From NCBI RefSeq assembly GCF_021298855.1, contig NZ_JAJTHI010000032.1, forward strand, positions 1 through 64,000: a stretch of DNA of 64,000 nt, written 5' to 3'. This DNA comes from Gemmatimonas sp. (GTDB taxonomy: Bacteria > Gemmatimonadota > Gemmatimonadetes > Gemmatimonadales > Gemmatimonadaceae). The translations under genes were made by a program, and so were the position numbers. Shown here piece by piece: positions 18,467 through 27,270 of this stretch. Every line of letters begins with the position of its first letter. The stretch's first letter is position 1. The notes below the pieces were generated by a model. The model worked only from the letters and a program-made list of their open reading frames with translations. It was not told the origin of the DNA and searched no databases.

Positions 18467-19975
18467 ATGCGTTTGACGTTCATCGCTGGTGCTGCGGCCG
18501 CGGCGTCGCTCACCACTGCTGTCCCCGCGACGGCCGTCGCCCAGCCGGGCGGCGTATCGGCGTCGTGCAACATCGATGTGAACCAGCCCAAGGAGCTGGC
18601 GATGCTGTCGCTGTCGTACCAGCAGGCCAAGTCGTCCCAGAACGCCGAGCAGCGCAAGAAGCTGCTGGCGACCATGGCGAAGGAGCTCGACACCAAGCCG
18701 GAGCGGTACGCCAAGAACCTGACCGGCTACCACTTCATGCTCAGTGAAGTGTACAAGATGTGGGCCCTCGAGCCCGGCCAGTCGGCGGTGCCGGTGCGCA
18801 GCAGCATCGGGCTGGTCAGCAACCCCACGGAAACGATCGATCTCGTGACGGCGGTGGACGCGGCCTACAAGGCCATCGTTGCCGCCTCGCCGGCCTGCGA
18901 AGCCGACATCAAGGCGCAGCGCCAGAACGAGCTGTGGCTGGCCCAGACACAGGCGGCGCTGACGGCCTCGAGCGCCGGGAAGCTCGACTCGGCCGAGTAC
19001 TATGCCAAGCGGTCGATGCTGCTGAGCGATGGCCCGTACGCGCACTATGTGCTGGCGAACGTGTCCAACCAGAAGAACGACAAGAAGGCGGCCATCATGC
19101 ACTGGCGCCACGTCATCGAGCGGGCGGGCACCGATACGTCGTACCGGGACCTCAAGAGCGGCTCCATGTACTACGTGGCCATGACGCAGCTCGAGCTGGC
19201 GGGAAGTGCCCAGGGCGCCGACCAGGTTGCCTTGGCCAAGGACGCGGCCGGGTCGTTCAAGGCGCTCATCGCCAATGCGCCCGACAGCCCGGACGTGCCG
19301 AACCACTACAACAACTGGGCCGAAGCGCTCACGCTGTCGAAGGACACGGCGAGCATGGGGCAGGTGTACGCCGAGATGCTCGCCAATCCCGACAAGCAGA
19401 GCGACATGACGCTCGCCGTGGGCGGGGTGATCGCCACGCGGGCGAACAAGAGCGACGACGCGCTCAAGCTGTTCGAGGCGTCGGTGAAGAAGAATCCGAA
19501 CAGCCGTGACGGCCTGCGCAATTTCGCCGCCTCCCTGTACGGCAAGGATCGCTTCAAGGACATGTTCGAGCCGAGCCGCAAGCTGGTGGCACTGGACCCC
19601 AACAACTACGACGCCTGGATGTTCTTCGCCTATGCGTCTCAGGGGATGGGGAAGTCGGCCAAGCTGCCGGCCGAGAAGAAGGCCTGGACCGATTCGCTCG
19701 TGAAGTACCAGACGTACGCCGAAAACCTGCCGGTCAAGGTGGAGGTGGCGGGCTTCTCGCGCGGGGCCGAGCAGGCCACGCTGACGCTGGCCCTCGAGCA
19801 GGTAGCCGCAACCGGTTCCTACACGGTGACGGCGGAGTTCCTCGATGAAGCCGGCACCCTGGTGGCCAGCGCCACCGCGGAAACGGGGGCCTTGAAGAAG
19901 GGCGACCGGAAGAACGTGGAACTCAAGGCGACCGGGCAGAAGATCTACGCCTACCGGTACAAGCCGATCAAGTAG
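18467..19975 (+). CDS. Secreted TPR-like repeat protein
   Basis: 502-aa protein with a signal peptide (cleavage probably after AVAQP near residue 26) and a helical, TPR-like body: repeated Tyr/Ala-spaced helices such as GKLDSAEYYAKRSMLL, KAAIMHWRHVIERAG, DDALKLFEASVKKNP and KLVALDPNNYDAWMFFAYA. The last 90 residues look like a beta-sandwich (KVEVAGFSRG...TYTVTAEFLDEAG). It would sit in the periplasm or outer membrane as a scaffold; no enzymatic motif is visible. The start has a strong AGGAGA ribosome-binding site 5 bases upstream. A stable hairpin follows the stop, so it is probably monocistronic. The long upstream extension in the track is antisense to nadB. Confidence 0.85.
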   Translation: MRLTFIAGAAAAASLTTAVPATAVAQPGGVSASCNIDVNQPKELAMLSLSYQQAKSSQNAEQRKKLLATMAKELDTKPERYAKNLTGYHFMLSEVYKMWALEPGQSAVPVRSSIGLVSNPTETIDLVTAVDAAYKAIVAASPACEADIKAQRQNELWLAQTQAALTASSAGKLDSAEYYAKRSMLLSDGPYAHYVLANVSNQKNDKKAAIMHWRHVIERAGTDTSYRDLKSGSMYYVAMTQLELAGSAQGADQVALAKDAAGSFKALIANAPDSPDVPNHYNNWAEALTLSKDTASMGQVYAEMLANPDKQSDMTLAVGGVIATRANKSDDALKLFEASVKKNPNSRDGLRNFAASLYGKDRFKDMFEPSRKLVALDPNNYDAWMFFAYASQGMGKSAKLPAEKKAWTDSLVKYQTYAENLPVKVEVAGFSRGAEQATLTLALEQVAATGSYTVTAEFLDEAGTLVASATAETGALKKGDRKNVELKATGQKIYAYRYKPIK

Positions 19976-20000
19976 GCGGCCGCCCTCGCCGGTTGGGCGC

Positions 20001-20043
20001 CACGAGCACGGGCCACGGGTATCCCCCGTGGCCCGTTCTCGTG
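20001..20043 (+). terminator. Terminator hairpin after the TPR-like gene
   Basis: A 19-bp stem CACGAGCACGGGCCACGGG / CCCGTGGCCCGTTCTCGTG with one mismatch and a 5-base loop, 26 bases after the stop. There is no T-run, so it is a strong hairpin rather than a textbook intrinsic terminator. Confidence 0.65.
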
Positions 20044-20091
20044 GTGGCAAGGGCTTCCGGCGGGAGCACCGGACGGCGAACCTTCGGGGCC

Positions 20092-21141
20092 ATGCGCCGC
20101 ACCCTCTCTCTGATCGGGGCGCTCCTCCTCGCCCACCTCGCGCTGCTCACCATCCGGCCGGCCGGTGCCACGGTGGCCGACACGACCGATGGCCTCGATG
20201 TCGGCATCGTATTCGACGTGGGCGGCCGCGGGGACAAGTCCTTCAACGATGGCGCCTACCTGGGCGGCGAGCGCGCCGAGCGTGAGCTGGGCGCCCGCGT
20301 GACGTATATCGAGCCCGGCGAAGGATCCGACCGCGAAGCCGGACTGCGCCTGCTGGCCGCCGAGGGAATGGACCTCGTGATCGGCGTGGGCTTCATCTTC
20401 ACCGACGACGTGCTCGCACTGGCGCGCGAGTATCCCAACGTGCGCTTCGCGAACGTGGACATGTCGGTGCCGCTGGATTCCACCGGCAGCCCGCTGCCGC
20501 TGCCGGCCAACCTGCGCGCGCTCAAGTTCCGCGAGGAAGAAGGGTCGTTCCTCGTGGGCGCGCTCGCGGCGCTGGTGGGGAAGAGCAAGCAGGTGGGCTT
20601 CGTGGGCGGCATGGACATCGCCCTCATCCACAAGTTCGAGGCCGGCTATCGCGCGGGCGTCCGGCACGTGTGCCCCGACTGCACGGTCATCGCCAACTAC
20701 GCCGGCGTCACCCCCGAAGCGTTCCGCAATCCTGGCCGCGGCAAGGAGATGGCGTTGGCAATGTACAACCAGGGCGTGAACGTGATCTTCCATGCCTCCG
20801 GCTCCACCGGCCTCGGCGTCTTCGAAGCCGCGCGCACCACCCGCAAGCTCGCCATCGGGGTCGATGCGGATCAGTACACCGAAGCCCCGGGCTTCATCCT
20901 GACCAGCATGATCAAGGGGATCGACGCGTCGGTGGTCGCGGCGGTGCAATCGGTCAAGGACGGCACGTTTACCGGGGGCGTACAGCAATTCGGCCTGGCC
21001 GAACGCGGCGTGGGGTACATCTACGACGACAACAATCGCGCGCTGATCCCTCCCGCCGTGCGGGCGCGACTCGATTCGCTCACCGCGGACATCGTGGCGG
21101 GACGCATCGCCGTGCCGTCCAGCCGCGCGGAGTCGCGATGA
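20092..21141 (+). CDS. BMP-family (nucleoside) ABC transporter substrate-binding protein
   Basis: Periplasmic ligand-binding protein of the basic membrane protein/PnrA family, 349 aa with a Sec signal peptide (MRRTLSLIGALLL...PAGA). Family motifs: VGIVFDVGGRGDKSFNDGAY (phosphate- or purine-contacting loop), GVGFIFTDD, VGFVGGMDIALIHKFEAGY, and IGVDADQ near the C-terminal lobe. It lacks a lipobox, unlike many homologues. It is the first gene of a four-gene importer joined by ATGA overlaps; the stop overlaps the ATPase start. Purine nucleosides are the usual cargo of this family, so that is the best guess. Confidence 0.92.
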   Translation: MRRTLSLIGALLLAHLALLTIRPAGATVADTTDGLDVGIVFDVGGRGDKSFNDGAYLGGERAERELGARVTYIEPGEGSDREAGLRLLAAEGMDLVIGVGFIFTDDVLALAREYPNVRFANVDMSVPLDSTGSPLPLPANLRALKFREEEGSFLVGALAALVGKSKQVGFVGGMDIALIHKFEAGYRAGVRHVCPDCTVIANYAGVTPEAFRNPGRGKEMALAMYNQGVNVIFHASGSTGLGVFEAARTTRKLAIGVDADQYTEAPGFILTSMIKGIDASVVAAVQSVKDGTFTGGVQQFGLAERGVGYIYDDNNRALIPPAVRARLDSLTADIVAGRIAVPSSRAESR

Positions 21142-22700
21142 GTACCGCACGCCATGGCACACCAGCCATCCGCATGGCCGGCGTGATCAAGACGTTCGGT
21201 GCGGTGGTGGCCAACCGGGATGCGTCGCTCGAGGTGGCGAGCGGCGAAATTCATGCGCTGGTGGGCGAGAACGGCGCCGGCAAGAGTACCCTCATGCGCG
21301 TGCTGGCGGGACTGTACCAGCCCGACGGCGGCACCGTGGAAGTGAATGGGCGCAACGTCACCGGGTGGAAGACCACCCAGGCGATTGCGGCCGGCGTGGG
21401 CATGGTGCATCAGCACTTCATGCTCGTGCCCACCCTCACGGTGGCGGAGAACGTGGTGTTGGGGAGCGAGCCACTCAAGGGAATGACGATCGACCTGCAC
21501 CGGGCCGTGGTCGAGGTGGACGCGTTGTGCCGCCGCTGCGGACTGCACGTGGATCCACGGGCACGCATTGCCGATCTCAGCGTGGGTGAGGCACAGCGCG
21601 TCGAGATTCTCAAGGCGCTCTATCGCGGAGCGCGCGTGCTCATTCTCGACGAGCCCACCGCCGTCCTGTCGCCGCCGGAGGTCCAGGAGCTTTGGGGCGT
21701 GTTGCGCACCCTGCGCGAGGACGGTGGCACCGTGGTGCTCATCACGCACAAGCTCGATGAAGTCGTTGCCGTGTCCGATCACATCACCGTCATGCGCGCC
21801 GGGACGACCGTCTCGCGCTTTGCCACGAAGGGGGTAACGCCGCGTGACATTGCGCGCGCGATGGTGGGGCGCGACGTGAACCTGCATCTCGATGCCGTTG
21901 GCGCCGTGCGCGACAGCTCGGCGCACGGTGCCGCGGCCACCGGCAGCGCGGCGGCCGAGCCGGTGCTGCAGGTCCGCGGCCTGCGGGTACGCAGCGACCG
22001 CGGCACCCCGGCCGTGCTCGACCTGTCGTTCGACCTGCGCGCGGGGGAAATCCTGGGGATTGCCGGCGTGGAGGGCAACGGACAGACGGAGTTGCTCGAG
22101 GCCATCGCCGGCCTGCGTGAGCCGCAGGCGGGACAGGTGCGCCTGGGGACGCACGATCTGACCCGCCTGTCGGTGCGTGAGCGCGCCGATTGCGGCCTGT
22201 CGCATATCCCGGAGGACCGCCATCGGCGAGGGCTGGTGCTCGACTATTCCATCGCGGACAACCTCATTCTGGGTCGACAGCATCACTTCGGCGGCCGCGG
22301 TGGACTCGATCAGGCACGCATCGCCATGCACGCGGCCGAGCAGGTGCAGCGCTTCGATATCCGACCGCCGCTGGCAACGCTGCCGGCGCGCGCGCTCTCG
22401 GGTGGCAACCAGCAGAAGATCGTGATTGCGCGGGAAATGGGACGCGCCTTCAGCGTCCTGCTGGCCGCGCAGCCCACGCGCGGAGTGGACGTGGGCGCCA
22501 TCGAATTCATCCACGCACAGCTGCGCGCGGCGCGTGACGCCGGCAAGGGGATCCTGCTGGTGAGTGCCGACCTGCCGGAGGTGCTGGCGCTCTCCGATCG
22601 CATCGCCGTGATGTATGGCGGCCGCTTCGTGGCGGTGCAGCCGGCCGCCGGCTGCACGGCCGAGCAGCTCGGCCCCTTCATGACCGGAGCGGCAGCATGA
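21138..22700 (+). CDS. Nucleoside ABC transporter ATP-binding protein (double NBD)
   Basis: 520-aa tandem ATPase that powers the importer. NBD1 has an intact Walker A GENGAGKST (43-51), signature LSVGEAQRVEILKAL and Walker B VLILDEP. NBD2 has the degenerate GVEGNGQTELLEA in place of Walker A, a canonical LSGGNQQK signature, and AQPTRGVDVGAIEF in place of Walker B. That asymmetry is normal for the sugar/nucleoside (RbsA/YufO-like) group. Start and stop codons both overlap their neighbours (ATGA). The upstream track extension from 20670 is a frame shadow. Confidence 0.94.
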   Translation: MSTARHGTPAIRMAGVIKTFGAVVANRDASLEVASGEIHALVGENGAGKSTLMRVLAGLYQPDGGTVEVNGRNVTGWKTTQAIAAGVGMVHQHFMLVPTLTVAENVVLGSEPLKGMTIDLHRAVVEVDALCRRCGLHVDPRARIADLSVGEAQRVEILKALYRGARVLILDEPTAVLSPPEVQELWGVLRTLREDGGTVVLITHKLDEVVAVSDHITVMRAGTTVSRFATKGVTPRDIARAMVGRDVNLHLDAVGAVRDSSAHGAAATGSAAAEPVLQVRGLRVRSDRGTPAVLDLSFDLRAGEILGIAGVEGNGQTELLEAIAGLREPQAGQVRLGTHDLTRLSVRERADCGLSHIPEDRHRRGLVLDYSIADNLILGRQHHFGGRGGLDQARIAMHAAEQVQRFDIRPPLATLPARALSGGNQQKIVIAREMGRAFSVLLAAQPTRGVDVGAIEFIHAQLRAARDAGKGILLVSADLPEVLALSDRIAVMYGGRFVAVQPAAGCTAEQLGPFMTGAAA

Positions 22701-23821
22701 GCGATACGGCCACACCATCGTTGCGCGGCGCCCGTGTGCTGGAGGCCGTGTTGCCCGCCGTGGTGGCCCTTGGCCTCGCCGCGGTGCTGGGGGACCTGCT
22801 CATTCTCTCCTTCGGCGAATCCCCGGCGGCGGTGTGGGCGCTGCTCGTGAAGGGGACGTGGGGCAACGCCTATGGCATTGGCCAGGTGCTCTACAAGGCC
22901 ACGACCCTCACCTGCACCGGTCTGGCGTTCGCGGTAGCAGGGCGCGCTGGCCTCTTCAACGTGGGGGCCGAGGGACAGCTCGCGGCCGGCGGATTCGGTG
23001 CCGCCGTGGTGGGGCTGGTACTGCCTGCCGCGACCCCCGCGGTTGTGGCCGTTCCCCTGTGCGTCGGGGCCGCCATGCTGGTGGGCGGTGCCACGGGCGC
23101 CGTGCCGGGGGCCCTGCGCGCGCGGTTCGGCGCCAGTGAAGTGATCGTCACGATCATGCTCAACTTCATCGTGCTGGCCCTGCTCAACTGGATCGTGTCC
23201 GCCAAGCTGCACCTGCCGGAAACGCTGCGCACTCCCGATATCGCGGCGGGCACCGTGCCCCGACTGGCCGACGCCTTCCCGATGTTTCGCGGCAGTGCCG
23301 TCAACTTCACGCTGCTGCTTGCCCTTGGCGCCGCCGCGGTGAGCTGGTGGTATCTCTTCCGCACGCAGCGTGGCTATGAACTGCGCGCCGTCGGCTTGCA
23401 GCCGGACGCGGCAGAGTACGGCGGGGTTCGGGTACCGCGCGTGTGGCTCGTAAGTCTGGTCGTGTCCGGCGCGCTGGCCGGGTTGGGCGGCGTCAATTTC
23501 GTGCTGGGCTACAAGGGCTACTACGAAGAAGGGTTTGCGGGGGGCGCCGGATTTCTCGGCATTGCCGTGGCGCTGGTGGGGCGGAATCATCCGTTCGGCA
23601 TTCTCGCGGCGGCGCTGCTGTTCGCCACGCTCTCGCAGGGCGGATTGGCCGTGAACGCCGTGGTGCCCAAGCAGCTCACCGACATTCTCACCGCGGCCGT
23701 CATCCTGTCGGTGGCCACCGCCGTGCCCGAAGTGCAGCAGCAGATCCGTGCGGCGGCCGCGAGCGTCACGGCCTCGCTGGCCCGCCGAGACCCGTCCGGC
23801 GCCACGAGGGCCGGCGCATGA
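22697..23821 (+). CDS. Nucleoside ABC transporter permease 1
   Basis: Inner-membrane permease of the BPD_transp_2 family (YufP/NupP-like), 374 aa with about nine or ten hydrophobic segments. Typical motifs: GRAGLFNVGAEGQLAAGG, FGASEVIVTIMLNFI and GFLGIAVALVGRNHPFGI. It pairs with the next permease as a heterodimer. The gene starts within the ATPase stop (ATGA) and ends within the next gene's start (ATGA). Confidence 0.93.
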   Translation: MSDTATPSLRGARVLEAVLPAVVALGLAAVLGDLLILSFGESPAAVWALLVKGTWGNAYGIGQVLYKATTLTCTGLAFAVAGRAGLFNVGAEGQLAAGGFGAAVVGLVLPAATPAVVAVPLCVGAAMLVGGATGAVPGALRARFGASEVIVTIMLNFIVLALLNWIVSAKLHLPETLRTPDIAAGTVPRLADAFPMFRGSAVNFTLLLALGAAAVSWWYLFRTQRGYELRAVGLQPDAAEYGGVRVPRVWLVSLVVSGALAGLGGVNFVLGYKGYYEEGFAGGAGFLGIAVALVGRNHPFGILAAALLFATLSQGGLAVNAVVPKQLTDILTAAVILSVATAVPEVQQQIRAAAASVTASLARRDPSGATRAGA

Positions 23822-24696
23822 TCCTGCTCGCCTTTCTGCTGCAGACCATTCGCATTGCCGTCCCCTACCTGCTTGCGGCGGCGGGCGGTGTGATGTCGGA
23901 ACGGGTGGGGATCATCGCCCTGGGGCTCGAGGGGCTCATGCTGTCGGGCGCCTTCGGCGCGGCACTCGGGAGCTACTATGGCAACAGCCCGTGGGCCGGG
24001 CTGCTGGGCGCGCTCGTTGCCGGTGGCATCATCACCAGCCTGCTCGCCGTCTCCACGATTCGGTTCCGGGCGAACCAGGTGGTGGTGGGGGTGGCCATCA
24101 ACCTTATCGTGGCCGCCAGCACGCGGTACTTCCTGCGCCTGGTGTTCGACAGTTCGAGCAACTCCCCGCGCGTACCGGGCTTTGGCGGCGAGGGAGTGGG
24201 GAACGCCATGTTCGCGAGCTTCCTCAATCCGGTCGTCTGGATCGGTCTGGCTGTACTGCCGGCGCTGGCCTGGCTCCTGTATCGCACGCCGTTCGGACTG
24301 CGCGCGCGGGCCGTGGGGGAGAAGCCTGAGGCGGCGGCCACGTTGGGCGTGGCCGTGAACCCCATGCGCCTGAAGGGGCTCTACCTGGCCGGTGCGCTGG
24401 CGAGTCTCGGGGGCGCCTATCTGGCGCTCGACCAGCATCAGTTCACCGACGGCATGACGGCGGGCCGCGGCTTCATTGCCCTCGCCGCCGTGATCTTCGG
24501 TCGTTGGGAGCCGGTCCGCGTGGGCGCGGCCTGCCTGCTGTTCGCCGCTGCCGAGACATTGCAGATTCAGCTGCAGGGGGCGCAGCTGGTGCCAAGCCAG
24601 TTCGTGGAAATGATCCCCTACCTGCTGACCATCGTGGCTCTGGCGGGTGTGGTGGGGCGCAGCGTGGCCCCGGCCGCTCTTGGCAAGACCGACTGA
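23818..24696 (+). CDS. Nucleoside ABC transporter permease 2
   Basis: Partner permease, 292 aa, with about eight hydrophobic segments. Motifs shared with YufQ/NupQ-type proteins: SERVGIIALGLEGLMLSGAF, STIRFRANQVVVGVAINL, GEKPEAAATLGVAV and GMTAGRGFIALAAVIFGRW. It closes the importer operon; the MFS gene starts 9 bp later and could be in the same transcript. ATG 23818 overlaps the preceding stop; the longer track ORF is shadow. Confidence 0.93.
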   Translation: MILLAFLLQTIRIAVPYLLAAAGGVMSERVGIIALGLEGLMLSGAFGAALGSYYGNSPWAGLLGALVAGGIITSLLAVSTIRFRANQVVVGVAINLIVAASTRYFLRLVFDSSSNSPRVPGFGGEGVGNAMFASFLNPVVWIGLAVLPALAWLLYRTPFGLRARAVGEKPEAAATLGVAVNPMRLKGLYLAGALASLGGAYLALDQHQFTDGMTAGRGFIALAAVIFGRWEPVRVGAACLLFAAAETLQIQLQGAQLVPSQFVEMIPYLLTIVALAGVVGRSVAPAALGKTD

Positions 24697-24705
24697 CCCC
24701 GCCTC

Positions 24706-25956
24706 GTGAGCCAGCGCAGCGCACCGCATTCCCACACCGACGAACACCCCATCGACGACGGCAAGTCGGCGTTCGGCAAACTCGCGGTCCTGATGGTGAC
24801 GGCGTTCATCGACATGCTGGGCCTGTTGATGATCCTGCCGCTGCTCCCTTTCTACGCCAAGACGCTCGGTGCGGGCGGTGCCGTGGTCGGGCTGCTGGTG
24901 AGTTCATTCAGTGTGGCGCAGCTGCTGAGCGCGCCGGTGTGGGGGCGCTTCAGCGACAAGTACGGGCGCCGCCCGGCGCTCATGGTGGGGCTCGGGGCCA
25001 GCGCGGTGGCTTACGTGGTGTTCGCGTACGCGGACAGTCTGTGGCTGCTGTTTCTCTCCCGCATCGTGCAGGGCGCGGGGGGCGGGACCGTAAGCGTCAT
25101 TCAGGCGTACGTCGCCGATGCGACACGCCCCGAGGACCGCGCGAAGAGTCTTGGCTGGCTTTCCGCGGCCACCAATGCCGGCGTGGCGCTGGGTCCGGTG
25201 ATCGGTTCGTGGGTGCAGCTCTGGAGCAAGAACACCCCCGGGCTGGTGGCTGCCGGGTTGTGTGTGGTGAACATGATCTTCGCATCGAAGTACCTGACCG
25301 AGATTCGCAAACCGGGCGGTGACGGGACCAAGGCCAAACCGAAGGGGTCGCGCGAAGCGGTCATGCGGGTGGTGAGCCATCCCAGCGAGCCGGCGTCACG
25401 ACTCATCCTGATCTACGCGCTGGCGATCGGTGCCTTTCAGGGCACCACGGCAATTCTCGCCCTGTTTCTTGCCGACCGCTTCGGCGTCACGGAAGCCACG
25501 ATCGGCTACTTCTTCATGTACATCGGCGTGCTGAGTGTGGTGGTGCGCGCGCTCATGCTGGGACGCCTCGTGGACAAGGTGGGCGAGCCGCAGCTCAGTC
25601 GCATCGGCCTGTTGCTGCTGGCCAGCGGCCTGGTGGGGCTTTCGTTCGCGCCCAACCTCTCCCTGCTGGCGCTGGCGGTGGGCATGCTCCCGCTCGGCAC
25701 GGCGTTCACGTTCCCGTGTGTGACAGCCATGCTGTCGCGCATCGTGAGCAGCGCCGAGCGTGGCCTCTACATGGGGGTGCAGCAGACCTTCGGCGGAGTC
25801 ACCCGCGTGGCGTTTCCGGTGATCCTTGGCGTGGCCTTCGATACCTTCGGCAAGCAGAGCCCGTTTTGGATCAGCGCCAGCGTCGTGCTGGCCACGTTGC
25901 TCATGGGGCGCGATCTCGAGTTGTATGCACCGCGCGTGACGCCCGCCAAGCCCTGA
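24706..25956 (+). CDS. MFS transporter (TetA/drug-efflux type)
   Basis: Twelve-helix major facilitator, 416 aa. Motif A between helices 2 and 3 is present (GRFSDKYGRRPALMVG), as is the antiporter-type helix 5 stretch ATNAGVALGPVIGSW, which points to proton-driven export of a small molecule. The start is GTG at 24706; the His/Asp-rich cytosolic N-tail before helix 1 is plausible, but there is no good ribosome-binding site, so translation may depend on the upstream importer gene 9 bp away. Substrate unknown. Confidence 0.85.
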   Translation: MSQRSAPHSHTDEHPIDDGKSAFGKLAVLMVTAFIDMLGLLMILPLLPFYAKTLGAGGAVVGLLVSSFSVAQLLSAPVWGRFSDKYGRRPALMVGLGASAVAYVVFAYADSLWLLFLSRIVQGAGGGTVSVIQAYVADATRPEDRAKSLGWLSAATNAGVALGPVIGSWVQLWSKNTPGLVAAGLCVVNMIFASKYLTEIRKPGGDGTKAKPKGSREAVMRVVSHPSEPASRLILIYALAIGAFQGTTAILALFLADRFGVTEATIGYFFMYIGVLSVVVRALMLGRLVDKVGEPQLSRIGLLLLASGLVGLSFAPNLSLLALAVGMLPLGTAFTFPCVTAMLSRIVSSAERGLYMGVQQTFGGVTRVAFPVILGVAFDTFGKQSPFWISASVVLATLLMGRDLELYAPRVTPAKP

Positions 25957-26030
25957 CAGGAATCGCCACGCGCCCTGCGGTATCGCGCGCGGTTGGTGTC
26001 CGCGTGACCGTGACGTTCAGCTGGGCGGGG

Positions 26031-27239
26031 TCAGGGCGGCGTTGGCGTGGTTCGGGCCACGCGAATCCGTGCACCGGCCTGCAATCGGTCTCCGGGAAAC
26101 AGGACCACGGTGTCCCCTGGCTGGAGTCCGGCCCGCACTTCAACCTGGTCCGTTCCCCGTTCACCGAGTTGCACGAGGCGACGGTCGGCTCGGCCGCGCG
26201 CAACCACCCAGGTGTTCCATGCTGCGCCATCGCGCGTGAGTGCGCTCGCCGGTACCCGCAGCACACGAGCTGCCTCCCGGACGGTAATCCGGACATCGGC
26301 GCGAAAACGGTCACCAACGTGTACGGCAGTGGCGGGCACACTGACGACCACATTGACGCGCTGTTCCTCGACGCCGAGTGCAGACATGCGGGTGTAGGCC
26401 GACGGTTCGATGCGCACGACCCGGCCGGCCACGGTATCGGTGCGCTGCCCATCCGAAGCCGACACCGCAGTGCCGAAGGACAGGTGGGCGCTCGCGCCTT
26501 CCTGTACGCGCAGCGCGTCGGCGGTGAGTAGCGGAACGACCACCTCGATGTCACGCGGCTCGCCGATCTCGAGCAGGCGTGCTCCCGCCGGCACGACACG
26601 CTCGTGTCCTTCCGCAATGGCCAGGATGGCCCCGTTCATGGGCGCGAACAGGGCGAGGCCGCTGGAGGCACCGGTGGCCCCCTCGAGCGCCGCGCGCGCC
26701 ACGGTGAGGTCATAGCGCGCCACGCGGAGTCGCTCGTCAGCGGCCCGGACGTCGCTCTCCCTCAGCACGACGGCGTCGCGCGCCCGCTCGATATCCTGCG
26801 GCGCGATGGCGCCGGCGGTGCCCAGCGCCTCGGCGCGGCCCTGTGCGCGGCGCGCCTCTTCCAGCGCCGTGCGGGCAGCGGTCCGCCTCGACTCGGCCTC
26901 GGCGACGGACGCGCCCGCACTTCCCACGCGCGCCGTGGCCTGCTGCCGCGCCGATGCATCCAGCGGTGCCGGATAGAGTATGCCAAGGCGGGTCCCGGCG
27001 CTCACCACATCGCCTTCCTTCACAGGGGCCGGGACCCAGCGTCCGCCAACCGGGGCATTCACGTCGGTATGGGCGCGCACCCGCGTGGTCCCCGTCTCCT
27101 CGATCGTGACCCGAAGTGGCCCCACGCTCGCCAGCGCGATCTCGACGGTGAGGACCGGTGGGCGCCGCACCCACCACCACGTCGCGGCGCCAAGCACCAC
27201 CGCACCGCTGAGCACCAATACGCGTCGCTTCTTCACCAT
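26031..27239 (-). CDS. Periplasmic adaptor subunit (HlyD/MacA family)
   Basis: 402-aa membrane-fusion protein with one N-terminal transmembrane anchor (VLVLSGAVVLGAATWWW), a lipoyl half-motif, a long Ala/Arg/Glu-rich coiled-coil hairpin (roughly residues 95-185), a second lipoyl/beta-barrel part and a membrane-proximal domain. It would link the inner-membrane ABC permease to an outer-membrane channel. Start: ATG 27239 has GGAGGG 7 bases upstream; the GTG at 27245 in the track is too close to it. Last gene of a three-gene operon (ATPase, permease, adaptor). No TolC-type gene is present in the window. Confidence 0.9.
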   Translation of the reverse strand: MVKKRRVLVLSGAVVLGAATWWWVRRPPVLTVEIALASVGPLRVTIEETGTTRVRAHTDVNAPVGGRWVPAPVKEGDVVSAGTRLGILYPAPLDASARQQATARVGSAGASVAEAESRRTAARTALEEARRAQGRAEALGTAGAIAPQDIERARDAVVLRESDVRAADERLRVARYDLTVARAALEGATGASSGLALFAPMNGAILAIAEGHERVVPAGARLLEIGEPRDIEVVVPLLTADALRVQEGASAHLSFGTAVSASDGQRTDTVAGRVVRIEPSAYTRMSALGVEEQRVNVVVSVPATAVHVGDRFRADVRITVREAARVLRVPASALTRDGAAWNTWVVARGRADRRLVQLGERGTDQVEVRAGLQPGDTVVLFPGDRLQAGARIRVARTTPTPP

Positions 27240-27270
27240 GCACACCCTCCAGGGGATCGCTGTTGCGTGG

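Noticed and set aside
21138-22700. Missing Walker A lysine in the second NBD as a sign of a broken gene
   Set aside because: GVEGNGQTEL and AQPTRG are the normal degenerate motifs of this transporter family.
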